Below are positions 1 through 10,172 of a stretch of 64,000 nucleotides of DNA, one piece after another. The stretch is from Calcarisporiella thermophila CBS 279.70 (lineage: Eukaryota; Calcarisporiellomycota). The notes below the pieces were generated by a model, which made no database searches, was not told the DNA's origin, and worked only from the letters and a program-made list of their open reading frames with translations. The position numbers and the translations under genes are program-made. The DNA is taken from contig NW_027192222.1 of the NCBI RefSeq assembly GCF_041956535.1, positions 149,901 through 213,900 of the forward strand. Direction: 5' to 3'. The stretch's first letter is position 1. Each line of letters begins with the position of its first letter.

Positions 1-464
1 TATCACTTGACGGGTAAATATTAAGGTAAGTATTGGGGGAGGTATTATGTTAGGTTAGTAAATAAAGAAAAACCTACTAGAGGAAGGGAGAATTTTGATG
101 GTGGTTTTTAGAAAGCTACTACAAGTGATTGTGTATCGATTGCACTAAAAATGAGAGCTCTGGGATGGATATTCGCAGAGTTATTAGCCCTCAAAGATTT
201 TGCTATAATTCTGGAGATTTATATCTAAATAGATTGGTCCAATCAAATCTCATAATTCTTATTTCTATATTTCTGATTCTGTCTGATTTTTTGTGGAAAC
301 TCCCAATTTTGCTTAAGCCGTCGCATACGCTGGGCTTAGGCATGAAATACACCAGGCTTGACATTTTCTAGTTTTGGACATAAATACCAGGCCTCAGCTG
401 CAGGACTGATTCTCTGGCTAACCCGTTTATTTTAAATTATCTAAACAAAATACATAAGTAGAAA
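1..464. other. AT-rich flank, no gene seen
   Basis: No protein with recognisable features and no RNA gene is visible. A short open frame at 129-371 on the plus strand has no family resemblance and its composition looks like chance. The stretch is best read as the 3' flank of the BAHD gene that ends at 465. Confidence 0.5.
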
Positions 465-1802
465 TTAAAAATTGTTTGAAAATATCTTGTCTGCTTCAAG
501 GGTCTCTAGAACGTCTGTAGGCAATGTAATAAGCACATTCAACCTACCCTCAGGCCAATGTAGTGGCGAAGGCAGGATTAGCGCACCTTCAAAAGGTAGA
601 GGTGGTGTCATGACTCGAGTTGGCGTGCCGTATCCAAAGTCAACACCATAGATCGCAAATTTAGCCCAACTAGAACTTATGACATAGCTTTCGGGAACAT
701 TTCTGGCGATTGCGTGATGAATTATTGATTTATCCGGCTGCTTTTCTATCCATTCTAAACTATGACGCAAGTATATGTTGTTGACTTGATTAATTGCGAA
801 GCGAATGGATGATGCCAGGCGACCAACCTGTTCTTCATTGGAAACAATATCGGCTGGAAGCCTCGTAAGCTTGCAAATAACTAGTGATCCAAATGAGTTG
901 GCCGGTAGTTGTGGCTCAAATTTGGGGCGAGTATCTATTACTATTCCGCAGGTAACTTCTTGGTCGCCATCAACTCTACGTGCTCGTGTGATTGAGCTCC
1001 AAAGGTGCGCAAGTAGGGCATCATGCGTTGATATCCAAGCTTCCTTGTCGTCCATTTTGCACGCGGCTGCGGCCTTGAGCTCTCTTAATGCTTCTTTTGA
1101 AAACACAATGCTTCGCGTTTCTAGTTTTGCTGCATTTTGAAAAATCTCTTCGAAGGCTTGTGAATCCACTTCGAAATCGGGCGAATAGTCCGTGATATCG
1201 ACGTTTCCCCTTGGGGTGATAGCACTAGGGTCCCATATAATTTTGTCGTTCCCTATACCCCGTGTCAGTTGTCCCCAAAGTTTTAGAAAGAGATCAAGGG
1301 AAGAAAAATCTGCAATACGGTGATGCATATTGATGCCTAATGCGACGGATCCGCAAGGATAGTGTGTGAGACGAGCAGCAAACAGAGGGGATGGCAGTTT
1401 TTGCGCAAAGAGGCCCATTGGACACAGATCTGGAGCAACTTCTGCTGGTTGAAAAGCAGAAGAGCCGGCATCGGGAAAAGTTGAGGTTGTTTGTGCTACA
1501 GAAAAATGCACCCCTGGCATGGAATTTCGCTCGAAAGAAATTTCCAAGCTATTGTCTGCGATTGCGCGGAGTAAACCACTTACAACGGGAACGATGTCGA
1601 TGGTTTGCCTTAGAGAATCAAGTAGTTGCCAATGGGGCATAAACTCTTCTTTGGAGTCTAAATTCGATGGTTTCTTGAAATAGCACACAACACTAATATA
1701 CATCGGAGGAGTCACAGATTCGAAACCGGTAAGCCGGATGGGCTTGGACGGGAGTGTCGTGGTGATGGAGGGCTTAATGCAGAAGTCGTGGAGGATTTTC
1801 AT
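465..1802 (-). CDS. BAHD-family acyltransferase (PF02458 type)
   Basis: An intronless 445-aa protein, the usual size for BAHD acyl-CoA-dependent acyltransferases, which move an acyl group from a CoA thioester to an alcohol or amine acceptor, normally in the cytosol. The catalytic HHxxxD motif is present as HHRIADF near residue 161, at the expected place after the N-terminal half. The C-terminal structural DFGWG motif appears as DFGYG near residue 392. The ATG at 1802 opens directly on a typical BAHD N-terminus. Fungal members often act on secondary metabolites such as trichothecenes, but the substrate cannot be read from sequence. It sits at the edge of a transposon-rich tract, with an SDR and a bZIP gene 8-9 kb away. 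Confidence 0.85.
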   Translation of the reverse strand: MKILHDFCIKPSITTTLPSKPIRLTGFESVTPPMYISVVCYFKKPSNLDSKEEFMPHWQLLDSLRQTIDIVPVVSGLLRAIADNSLEISFERNSMPGVHFSVAQTTSTFPDAGSSAFQPAEVAPDLCPMGLFAQKLPSPLFAARLTHYPCGSVALGINMHHRIADFSSLDLFLKLWGQLTRGIGNDKIIWDPSAITPRGNVDITDYSPDFEVDSQAFEEIFQNAAKLETRSIVFSKEALRELKAAAACKMDDKEAWISTHDALLAHLWSSITRARRVDGDQEVTCGIVIDTRPKFEPQLPANSFGSLVICKLTRLPADIVSNEEQVGRLASSIRFAINQVNNIYLRHSLEWIEKQPDKSIIHHAIARNVPESYVISSSWAKFAIYGVDFGYGTPTRVMTPPLPFEGALILPSPLHWPEGRLNVLITLPTDVLETLEADKIFSNNF

Positions 1803-2605
1803 TATTACAAATAATAATACATGTTTAATTATTCCTCGTAATCAAAGCTCATCGCTAAACCCTCTGTTTTCTTTTTATATTACAGTCGCGTAATCCGTTT
1901 CCACGGATAAATCTCTCTCGTTATCGTTTTTCTAGCATCGAGTTACGATTCAGATCCAATTTTGATACTTGTGATTGATTTCTGACAAGTGTTCCAGTAG
2001 TGTGAAAGCATACTCTGGTTTTTGTCTTGTACTCTCCCAAGAAAATTACTCAAATATACTTTTATATGACTCGCTAAGTATCAAATTCGCAGCTGAGTGT
2101 TGAAATCGCCATTGGATAGATTTCATGAAAATTTATGTTCATATTATGAACATAGATTTTCAATATTATTGAATATGACGGAGTTAACATTTGGCAGGTT
2201 TTTGTTGTCATGGGTCGTGATACTTCTCTAAATCAAATAATGCGAAATAAAAAAATAAAGGGAGTGATCCTCGGCTCTACAAATGAAAATACTTGATTAC
2301 AATACCGTTTAAATTATATCAAGGATTTATGGATTTGGTAATCGGGTAAGCATATGATATGATGTGTAAAGTCAGAGGGGGGGCTAACCAACACTTAAAA
2401 ATGGGCGCTTGCAAAATAACTTCCAGGGATGCTACAGTATGCATGATTCATATTCAATGATCCGATTTATGTAAGCAGCATTGCTCCCCATTTTAAAAGT
2501 CAGATTTAAATTAGTGTTAAGACATTATTTGAGAATAATAGACTACGGACTTTGTCAGCAGTCCACGCTTCAGGATGATGAGGCCGATTTATTGGATAAA
2601 ATGAG
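1803..2605. other. AT-rich intergenic region
   Basis: About 800 bp of AT-rich sequence between the BAHD start codon and the left end of the DIRS-like element. It should contain the BAHD promoter. I see no ORF, RNA gene or repeat I can support. Confidence 0.5.
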
Positions 2606-2711
2606 CTGGTACAAAGAATAAAGAAAAAGTAAACAAAAAAAATCGTACAATAATCTGAACGTGATTTTGCTATAAATATGAACCTACCAAGAAGATGTTT
2701 CTTCGGCCGTT
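2606..2711 (+). repeat. Left inverted terminal repeat of the DIRS element
   Basis: This segment is the reverse complement of 8786-8891 with four mismatches in 106 bp, all transitions. It starts CTGGTACAAAGAATAAAG and includes a TATAAATA box near 2671 pointing into the element. Its position about 65 bp before the gag ATG suggests it carries the element's promoter. Confidence 0.9.
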
Positions 2712-2735
2712 TTGAGCTGGATACTTCCGTTTAAG

Positions 2736-3255
2736 ATGAGTTCCCAACCCGAAATTCTTCATAGTAGGTCAGAGAGCGATTCCGAGAGGGTGCTGCAAGA
2801 CGCACTACTTCCAAAGGTTCCCATACGCGAGAGACATTGGTGGGAGCCCCCCCCCCCAGGAGCTTGCAAGACTTTTTGAGCATAGGTTAGCACACGAAAA
2901 AAATGCTAACCTGACCTCGGAAGAAAGGCAAGCGATCTGGGACGAGAACCCGCCAAGGAAAGGAATGAAGTACGAGGCGCCCCCAATGAATTCATCCTTA
3001 CTCTCTTGCATAAGCAAAATCGCCAAGAAACACGACCTATACTTGGGAGATCTGGCAAAACAAGTCGCTCTGGCAACAAGACCGCTAGAGTTGCTTTTGC
3101 ATGATATCTGGAGTATCAGGGTTCTGCTAGGAGAGCAGGCGTTTGGCAGGGTTTTCAACCGCGGCTTAGACGTAAGGAATCTATTGCTCAACGTGACTGG
3201 GAAAATAAACCAGTTCCTGCAAATTGAAGCCTATCGAGCAGTAGAGCCAAGCGCC
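2736..3255 (+). pseudogene. DIRS gag-like ORF with frameshift at an 11-C run
   Basis: Translation from the ATG at 2736 gives an acidic N-terminus and stays open to a run of eleven C (2847-2857). There the frame slips into an early stop, while a different frame continues from just after the run to the gap at 3256. A single-base length change in the C run would rejoin them, so it is either a real homopolymer slip or a sequencing error. The downstream part (around 2965-3250, beginning MKYEAPPMNSS) resembles the helical Gag-like region of the second DIRS element at 14440-14700. It is cut by the assembly gap. Confidence 0.6.
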
Positions 3256-3828
3256 NNNNNNNNNNNNNNNNNNNNNNNNNNNNNNNNNNNNNNNNNNNNN
3301 NNNNNNNNNNNNNNNNNNNNNNNNNNNNNNNNNNNNNNNNNNNNNNNNNNNNNNNNNNNNNNNNNNNNNNNNNNNNNNNNNNNNNNNNNNNNNNNNNNNN
3401 NNNNNNNNNNNNNNNNNNNNNNNNNNNNNNNNNNNNNNNNNNNNNNNNNNNNNNNNNNNNNNNNNNNNNNNNNNNNNNNNNNNNNNNNNNNNNNNNNNNN
3501 NNNNNNNNNNNNNNNNNNNNNNNNNNNNNNNNNNNNNNNNNNNNNNNNNNNNNNNNNNNNNNNNNNNNNNNNNNNNNNNNNNNNNNNNNNNNNNNNNNNN
3601 NNNNNNNNNNNNNNNNNNNNNNNNNNNNNNNNNNNNNNNNNNNNNNNNNNNNNNNNNNNNNNNNNNNNNNNNNNNNNNNNNNNNNNNNNNNNNNNNNNNN
3701 NNNNNNNNNNNNNNNNNNNNNNNNNNNNNNNNNNNNNNNNNNNNNNNNNNNNNNNNNNNNNNNNNNNNNNNNNNNNNNNNNNNNNNNNNNNNNNNNNNNN
3801 NNNNNNNNNNNNNNNNNNNNNNNNNNNN
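3256..3828. other. Assembly gap (573 N)
   Basis: A run of undetermined bases inside the DIRS element. From the flanking coding fragments the missing part should hold the end of gag and most of the reverse transcriptase. The true length is unknown. Confidence 0.95.
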
Positions 3829-3920
3829 GACTCCACGACACCCAGACAATTGGCAGCATTTCTGGGAGCTTCGAATGCAGCCTTTCCAGCAATAATGCCA
3901 GGAAGACTGTTTTCGAGGTC
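3829..3920 (+). pseudogene. Fragment of DIRS RT/RNase H connection
   Basis: About 30 residues right after the gap (PRQLAAFLGASNAAFPAIMP) align by eye with the segment of the second DIRS element (near 15820-15890) that reads ARQIASLAGLLASTAPAVRP, between the RT and RNase H domains. The match ends at about 3920, where A/T-rich unrelated sequence begins. This marks the left junction of the insertion that split the element. Confidence 0.65.
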
Positions 3921-4184
3921 ATTAATTTTTTTTTTTGATCAATCAATGGAAACTTTTATTTAATTTCCATATATTACATGAAGTTAATGTCAATGGACTT
4001 AATGAGATATAGGTCCTTGATCGATAGACTTTCAATCGATATGCGTGTATCGTAGTTGTCGTGAATAGCATGTACGTGAAACCGATGTAATCTTTTGTAC
4101 TTATCGTAAGGGCGATCTTTTCAATAATCAAGACTCAGTTTCTGATCAAGTGGATAGCAGTCACAAACTAAGAGCAAGTGCTGG

Positions 4185-4259
4185 TGGGGGAAGTGGGATT
4201 CGAACCCACGCCGTTCTCATCGGCATCCCAGGGATAGTCCACTACACTAACCCTCCCCC
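4185..4259 (-). tRNA. tRNA-like sequence, probably a pseudogene or SINE-type head
   Basis: On the minus strand, GGGGGAG (from 4259) can pair with TTCCCCC (4192-4186), followed by an A discriminator. The T arm is perfect (GTGGG TTCGAAT CCCAC) and contains a consensus Pol III B box; TAGTGTAGTGG fits an A box. The total of 74 nt is normal. However, no proper 5-bp anticodon stem with a 7-nt loop can be found: the segment instead forms ATCCC/GGGAT and GCCG/CGGC hairpins. I therefore cannot assign an anticodon. CCA follows the discriminator in the genome, unusual for a eukaryotic tRNA gene and compatible with retroposition, though it may be chance. Confidence 0.4.
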
Positions 4260-4316
4260 CCCCCCGGAGGTTGAATAAGGCGTCCCAGTCTGGGTTGGTG
4301 TTCTGAGCTCTGATGT

Positions 4317-4709
4317 GTGCCATCATTAATGACATCGAAAGGGGGAGAGGTGGTGCAGTGGTCCACTTCAGGTGCCATAGAATTGAGAAAAGGAAGGCAA
4401 CCCATATGCCAATCCGCCATAGACAATGAAAGCACGAGTTCTTCGGAAGGTGATGTTGGAGCAGCTGAACCTAACGATAGTAACTCCATATTGGCCATCA
4501 GCTCCGTGGTTTCCCTCTTTAGTGCAGATGAAACTGGAGGGTCCGATCAGGATACCGAGGAAGGCAATTCGGCTGGCAACACCACAGACAAAGCACCCAC
4601 TGAAGATCAAATCATGGTATTTGACCGCTTGGCGCATCTCAGGGAAGCATTGAGGGAAAAGAATGCTTCTCCAGATACACAGGAATTGCTGCTACGCGGG
4701 AAAGAGTGA
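4317..4709 (+). other. Unassigned acidic ORF inside the transposon tract
   Basis: A 130-aa open frame rich in Ser, Asp and Glu, ending in a Leu/Arg-rich helix (DRLAHLREALREKN). That tail faintly resembles the start of the Gag-like ORF at 13842 (DRLAQLERRYERRQ), so it may be the N-terminus of another DIRS-type gag fragment. Its 3' end overlaps the truncated LINE RT on the other strand. No firm family assignment is possible. Confidence 0.25.
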
Positions 4710-6343
4710 CTGGCGAAGCTTCGCAATTATTCCTCAGCGCAAAAGAAATGGCATCCCCTTTTCTTTTATAGATTAGGACAATCGTTGCTTTCTTCGAGAA
4801 GTTTATAGGGCTGTCCATTGTGAGGGCCTCATTGAAGAGCAGCTGAATCGTGGGGGCAAGCTCATCTTCAAAGGCTCGGTAGAATTCCGCCGTAATTCCG
4901 TCCGGGCCGGGCGATTTGTTCTTTGGAGCCAGCCGAATTGCTCTCCTCACCTCTTCTTCGCTGATAGGCTCTTCCAGTTTTTCGCGGGCTTCAGTAGATA
5001 AAGTTTTGTCTACATGATTGAGGAGGGTGTTTTGGTCGGTTGTACTTGTGGGGTCCCCAGCATAGAGCTCCGTGTAGAAATGGGTGGCCATTCTGGCTAT
5101 TTCGCTAGGGTCTTCAGTGCGAGTTCCATCCGCTCTTTTCAGCGAGGTCATCGCGTTGACTGCTCTCCTTCCCGCAATGCGGCGGTGGAAGTATGCTGTA
5201 GATTTTTCGCCCTGGTCGGTCCAATTCAGGCGGGACCGAATACGCAGTGCTTCAGTTCTTCTATCGACATGTGCAGCAAGTTGGTTGCGGAGTTTCTCCA
5301 GTTGGTCATGCGATTCTCTAGTCTATGGGCCTTCATGGTATCTCTTAAGAGCCCTGTTTAGCTGTGTTTCCTCTGTTCTATACCGGCGTTGGCTATGCGC
5401 CGCGTAGGTGGTAGTGAGCGATTGGAATTCTTGTTTTACGGCGTTCCAGAAATGGCCCGGGGTCCTGAAGGATTCGCGGGTTGTAAGCAGGTAGTGCCAG
5501 TGGGCCTTGAGAGTGGCTGTGTAGAGTTCATCGTCTGCTAGGCTGGAGTTAAAACGCCATTGACCGTAGCCAGATTTAGGAGCTACAGAGTTCCTTATTT
5601 CTATCTGGATAGCCATGTGGTCATACGATGTCCCAGGGGGATCCAGTAGGGTTACGTCCGTCGTTTTTGATATGAGTGACGGGCTGACCCAAAATAGATC
5701 CAGACGTGATCTCATTCGAGATCTTCTGTGAGAGTACGTGAACTGGTCGCCTTTGGGTGAGAAGTGTCTATGGACGTCCGTGAGGGAGGCCGCAGACGTG
5801 ATCACCCGAAGTCGATGTGAGGAGCCTTTACGGTTTTGGGAGTTGGGAGCTGGTGGAGCGCGGTCAATTGCTGGATCAAGGTGAGTGTTGAAGTCACCTC
5901 CCATTATTAACCGGTGCGCTTCCAATGAGGCTGGGAAGGCCTCGTAAAAGGCTTGAGTATCCGGTTCTGCGGAAGGAGCGTATATATTTATTAGTGTAAT
6001 CGGGTATGGAAGGAGGGGGGAGCGGGCCACGCATTTTAGGACACGGCCTTCCAAGTCGACGTCAACATCGGATAGGATGGTGTCGGGATGAGTAGACATT
6101 ATGGCAGTGTGGTATGACCAGACCACGGGTTGACCTCATTCCCTCTGCCATGCGTGGTTGTAGTCTCCGTCTTCGGTCTCCGTATCTGCTTCTGGGCGTG
6201 GGTGGTTCGGTTCGCTAGGGGAGTGGATTTCTTGGAGGAGGATTAAATGGGGTGTCGATATTAGTTTGAGCCAGTTGAATAGTGTTCGTCTTTTTTGGGT
6301 TAGCTAAACCCCGTGTGTTGAGTGATAGGATCGATATGGACAT
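4639..6343 (-). pseudogene. LINE ORF2 remnant: endonuclease plus partial reverse transcriptase
   Basis: The ATG at 6343 opens MSISILSLNTRGL, the usual start of an APE endonuclease domain. A frame disruption follows before 6126. The 6126-5323 frame contains the endonuclease core, including GGDFN and a YDH motif near its C-terminus. After another break, the 5151-4639 frame carries the RT N-terminal motifs, including KSPGPDGITAEFYRAF and a KATIVLIYKRKGD block. The palm active site and everything after it are missing. With multiple breaks and a missing catalytic centre it cannot be active. Confidence 0.8.
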
Positions 6344-6384
6344 AGGATATTAGATGGGTGTTATGGGGGGGGTATTATTGTGGG

Positions 6385-7517
6385 TTAGAAGGAGCTGTCC
6401 TCCATTTTGTCACTTTCCATCCCGTCGTCGTCTATTACTTTGGTGCCGATTTTAACGGTTCCGTCCTTGTGGTCGTCATGGTTCTTAGAACCTATTTCTT
6501 CGTTTTCGTTTTGACGTGAGTTGTGCTGGCTGGTCGAGCTTCTTGAGGTTAAGTCAGTATTTCTGGCGGGGGCCCTGTTGTCAACCAGCGTTGGATTCTG
6601 GGTGTTGGTTGTCTTAGGGTCGTTTCTAGCTACCCTATTAGTTGGGCGCTTTTCTAATGGGGGTAGGGACACCGACTGGCTCGCGAGTTTCCTTTTTCCA
6701 CTTGATTTTCGGCGCTTCACCAGAGTGAAGCCCTCCGAGTCGGCCTGCTCCTCCTTCTGGAGTCTAGTGATGTCAGTTTCTTTACTCTTGATCGTGTCTC
6801 TCCTGTCTATGTTGATGGCGGCGGTAGGAGTGTTGAAGGTGAACTGGGGAATTTGGCTAGTAGGCTTATTGGCCCGTTTTGGGCATTCTCTGCTGTAGTG
6901 ACCTTCGCACAAGCACGTACGGCAAAGTGGTGGGCAGTCGGGCCAAGTGACAAAAACCTCATGGCCATCCACTATCATGTGACGGTTCAGTTTCTTAATT
7001 GACTATCACGTTTCCCTGCCACATTTAGGGTGAGGAAGATGGTTGACCTTGCCTCGCTTGGCATAATCGCACAGGTGGCGAGTTTTTTGTGAATGACTGG
7101 CGACACCAGTTGCTCAAATTGCTTAGCAATCTTCGCTACTACTTCGTCATGGTCTTGTTCAAGCGGCACTTGATCAATTTTGATCGTGAGTGCGGTGTTC
7201 GTTATGTCGAACAGAAGGTGGGTGGGAACAATCTTGTCCCCGATCACGAATCCTTCTTCGATGATGGCGTGCATGTCGAACCCCTTTTTGAACTGAATCG
7301 CCATCTCCGCATTGTCGCGCCGGGGGTTTTCGTCCTCAGCGATGATTGTGTCACCGAATTTGTTGGCGACAGCGGCAAGACCGTCTTCGCGGTTGGCGAT
7401 TCCGGTGAAATTAAATATCACAGCATTTTTGATCGAGTACGTCCTCTTGATCGGCGGGTCGAAGGAAGGGCGTTGCTGGTGGTTAGTTCCTCGTTGGAGA
7501 GCTCGAGCGTAATTCAT
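6385..7517 (-). pseudogene. LINE ORF1 remnant with CCHC zinc knuckle
   Basis: Two adjacent frames (7517-6987 and 6978-6385) together read as a LINE ORF1 nucleic-acid-binding protein. The first half is a mixed alpha/beta region of about 170 aa with no motif I can name. The second half begins with one CX2CX4HX4C knuckle (CRTCLCEGHYSREC), followed by a Lys/Arg/Ser-rich tail. A stop and frame change separate the halves near 6985. ORF1 proteins coat element RNA. The order ORF1 then ORF2 on the minus strand supports one LINE copy. Confidence 0.75.
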
Positions 7518-7616
7518 ATTCGTGCTGTTGTTTTTTTTAGGTCAATAGTCATTGACGACACGGCCCTGAGAGGAGTAATCAACTGCCCAAAAGAGACATG
7601 AAATAATCAACGGGTA

Positions 7617-8009
7617 GTCAAAGAATTTCACCTCCATCGTCACCCAGACCCCTGTTTGTGCCCAGTGGAGTGTTTCATCGAGTATCGTAGGCGGTGGCAA
7701 GCTAAAGGAAAGCTCGTGGAAGGGACAAAGATCTTTTTGATTCCCAATACCAGACTTCCGGCCAAGCCTTCAACCTTATCTCGATGGATCAAGTCAATCT
7801 TCGGGATTGCTGGATCCAATTTACGCGCTCACGACGCACGCAAGATGGGTGCAACTCTCGCATCAAGAGGATTCGACGTAGACACGGTGGTAACACTAGG
7901 AAACTGGGCATCGTCATCCACCTTCGACCTCTTCTACAGAAGAGATCGAGCGTTCAACGCAGATATCACCAGTGTGATCCTCTCGACCAACCGCGAGAAC
8001 ACACAGTAA
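7617..8009 (+). pseudogene. C-terminal half of a DIRS-type tyrosine recombinase
   Basis: The frame reads from HLHRHPDPCLCP to a stop at 8007-8009. It contains the HxxR catalytic block (HDARK), then GNWASSSTFDLFYRR, which holds the second basic/Trp position and the nucleophilic Tyr in the form typical of DIRS and Ngaro elements. The first catalytic Arg should lie upstream and has been lost at the insertion junction, so this is a fragment. Together with the gag and RT pieces and the inverted ends it defines the element as DIRS-type. Confidence 0.85.
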
Positions 8010-8729
8010 NNNNNNNNNNNNNNNNNNNNNNNNNNNNNNNNNNNNNNNNNNNNNNNNNNNNNNNNNNNNNNNNNNNNNNNNNNNNNNNNNNNNNNNNNNN
8101 NNNNNNNNNNNNNNNNNNNNNNNNNNNNNNNNNNNNNNNNNNNNNNNNNNNNNNNNNNNNNNNNNNNNNNNNNNNNNNNNNNNNNNNNNNNNNNNNNNNN
8201 NNNNNNNNNNNNNNNNNNNNNNNNNNNNNNNNNNNNNNNNNNNNNNNNNNNNNNNNNNNNNNNNNNNNNNNNNNNNNNNNNNNNNNNNNNNNNNNNNNNN
8301 NNNNNNNNNNNNNNNNNNNNNNNNNNNNNNNNNNNNNNNNNNNNNNNNNNNNNNNNNNNNNNNNNNNNNNNNNNNNNNNNNNNNNNNNNNNNNNNNNNNN
8401 NNNNNNNNNNNNNNNNNNNNNNNNNNNNNNNNNNNNNNNNNNNNNNNNNNNNNNNNNNNNNNNNNNNNNNNNNNNNNNNNNNNNNNNNNNNNNNNNNNNN
8501 NNNNNNNNNNNNNNNNNNNNNNNNNNNNNNNNNNNNNNNNNNNNNNNNNNNNNNNNNNNNNNNNNNNNNNNNNNNNNNNNNNNNNNNNNNNNNNNNNNNN
8601 NNNNNNNNNNNNNNNNNNNNNNNNNNNNNNNNNNNNNNNNNNNNNNNNNNNNNNNNNNNNNNNNNNNNNNNNNNNNNNNNNNNNNNNNNNNNNNNNNNNN
8701 NNNNNNNNNNNNNNNNNNNNNNNNNNNNN
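8010..8729. other. Assembly gap (720 N)
   Basis: Undetermined bases between the recombinase stop codon and the right end of the DIRS element. In DIRS-1-type elements this zone holds an internal complementary region used in replication, so it may be repetitive, which would explain the gap. Confidence 0.95.
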
Positions 8730-8785
8730 ATTTTGAAATATTTATTTTTTGTTTTGTTTGATTTATTTCCCTCCCCTCTTCTTGG

Positions 8786-8891
8786 AACGGCCGAGGAAAT
8801 ATCTTCTTGGTAGGTTCATATTTATAGCAAAATCACGTTCAGATTATCGCACGATTTTTTTTGTTTACTTTTTCTTTATTCTTTGTACCAG
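8786..8891 (-). repeat. Right inverted terminal repeat of the DIRS element
   Basis: Reverse complement of 2606-2711 with four transitions in 106 bp. It fixes the right boundary of the composite element near 8891. Confidence 0.9.
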
Positions 8892-9407
8892 TTTTTTTGT
8901 AGGGAGGGCCTTAGCAAGGACCGCTTTCAGAGCCAAGCCCTTACTTCACATACGCAGGCTCTTCAACCAGGTGTTAATGGTAGGCTCAATTTAGTGAAAG
9001 TATTCCATTCGTTTTGCTAACATTATTACACACAACACTCTAGGTGATCAGATAGTTGCTCACGCACTGTATGCAGCCTATCAAACGGTTTTAGGCAAAC
9101 CAAAAAATCAATCGAGATACTACTCCAAGCTTGTTCATTGTATTGTCGTTTCTTAACACATTTCCATGATTGCTTAATCTACCAGCAGTAAAGGATGATA
9201 TACAAGTTGAACATGTCACGATATTTCACTCAACTAAAAAGAGTTGTTTAATCTGAATATCCATCTTGGTAGTAGTGATATGAAAATATAAAGCACAGAT
9301 CAACAATAAAAATGGTCAAACTTATACATGAGGTTCGACGAATTTATACCACTATTACTAAAATATTGACTAATCTGCGATTTAAACCATAATCCCCATA
9401 ATCTCTT
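8892..9407. other. AT-rich intergenic region
   Basis: Some 500 bp between the transposon end and the stop codon of the SDR gene. No ORF, RNA gene or repeat that I can support. Confidence 0.5.
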
Positions 9408-10172
9408 TTATCCTAATATCCAAAATCCTCCATCAACAGCAATTATCTGACCAGTTATATAATCACCCGCATCAGAAGCCAACAAAAGCGACACTCCTCC
9501 TATGTCCGTATTACTCCCTAGCCTTTGAGAAGGAAGATACTTCATCATCTTATCCAATTGCTTCGGGGATGCTTTGTCGAACATCTCCGAAGGAAAAGCT
9601 CCTGGTTCTATCACATTCACAGTGATGTTTTCACTAGCTAGATCAGCAGCAAGTATTTTAGAAAGATGATTTACGCCCGCTTTGGAAACGGGATATGCAT
9701 ATTGCCTAAATTCGCTAGAGCGATTCTTCATGCTAGTGACGGTGGACCCGATATTAATAATTTTCCCGGGGTGCCCTTTAGTGGCCTTCAACAAGGGAAG
9801 GAAAGCTGCGACCATAAAGTGTATACTCTCGAGATTAATCTGGAACGTTTTTCTCCATTTTTCTTGATCATATTCCTCGCCCGGGTACACCACACCAGCA
9901 TTATTCACGAGAATATCGAGCCGATCTTCAGGAAAACTTTTGACTAGCTCGTCAACCGACTCTCGACTAGACACATCGCCTTGCAGTGCGATGATATTCC
10001 CACCTGACACCTTCTTCAGCACATTCAATCTACGTCCCACAATGTACACTTTGGCACCGTTTGCCTCAAGGGTCTTTGCAATCATGAGCCCAATCCCGGT
10101 TCCTCCACCGGTCACCAAAGCTATCTTGTTGCTCAGGTCGAAGAGATGAGAAGCCTGCAGACTCGAGTCCAT
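9408..10172 (-). CDS. Short-chain dehydrogenase/reductase (SDR, classical type)
   Basis: An intronless 254-aa protein of standard classical-SDR length. The Rossmann cofactor motif TGGGTGIG lies near residue 21, NNAG near residue 90, a catalytic Ser in INIGST near 146, and YPVSK (YxxxK) near 160. An Arg pair after the second strand (VGRR) suggests NADP(H) preference. It should reduce or oxidise a ketone/alcohol pair in the cytosol; many close relatives are 3-oxoacyl-ACP-reductase-like or secondary-metabolism enzymes. The substrate is not readable. It stands divergent to the bZIP gene 550 bp away. Confidence 0.9.
   Translation of the reverse strand: MDSSLQASHLFDLSNKIALVTGGGTGIGLMIAKTLEANGAKVYIVGRRLNVLKKVSGGNIIALQGDVSSRESVDELVKSFPEDRLDILVNNAGVVYPGEEYDQEKWRKTFQINLESIHFMVAAFLPLLKATKGHPGKIINIGSTVTSMKNRSSEFRQYAYPVSKAGVNHLSKILAADLASENITVNVIEPGAFPSEMFDKASPKQLDKMMKYLPSQRLGSNTDIGGVSLLLASDAGDYITGQIIAVDGGFWILG

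Larger units (their letters stand above)
4639..7540 (-). mobile_element. Truncated non-LTR retrotransposon (LINE, L1/Tad-like)
   Basis: Read on the minus strand, ORF1 (7517-6385) with a CCHC zinc knuckle is followed by ORF2 (6343-4639) with an APE-type endonuclease and the first part of a reverse transcriptase. The element stops within the RT, before the catalytic YxDD box, and no poly-A or 3' end is visible. Several stops and frameshifts break both ORFs. It interrupts the DIRS element, so it inserted later. Which clade (Tad, L1 or another) cannot be settled without a tree of the RT. Confidence 0.8.
2606..8891 (+). mobile_element. DIRS-type tyrosine-recombinase retrotransposon, broken and nested
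   Basis: The ends are a 106-bp inverted repeat (2606-2711 and 8786-8891) differing at four positions. Between them, on the plus strand, lie gag-like coding sequence (2736-3255), the end of an RT/RNase H region (3829-3920) and the C-terminal half of a DIRS-type tyrosine recombinase (7617-8009). That order (gag, RT-RH, YR) and inverted ends are the DIRS-group layout; these elements integrate as DNA circles through the recombinase and leave no target-site duplication. The interior is interrupted by a minus-strand LINE remnant and unassigned sequence (about 3925-7560) and by two gaps of N. The copy cannot be functional as assembled, because of the frameshift, the insertion and the truncated RT. 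Confidence 0.8.

Noticed and set aside
2965-3963. 332-aa frame spanning the first N gap
   Set aside because: Most of it is N. Only the parts before 3256 (gag) and after 3829 (RT) are informative and they need not share a frame.
7784-8761. Frame running through the second N gap
   Set aside because: It is open only because undetermined bases contain no stops; the real coding frame is the recombinase ending at 8009.
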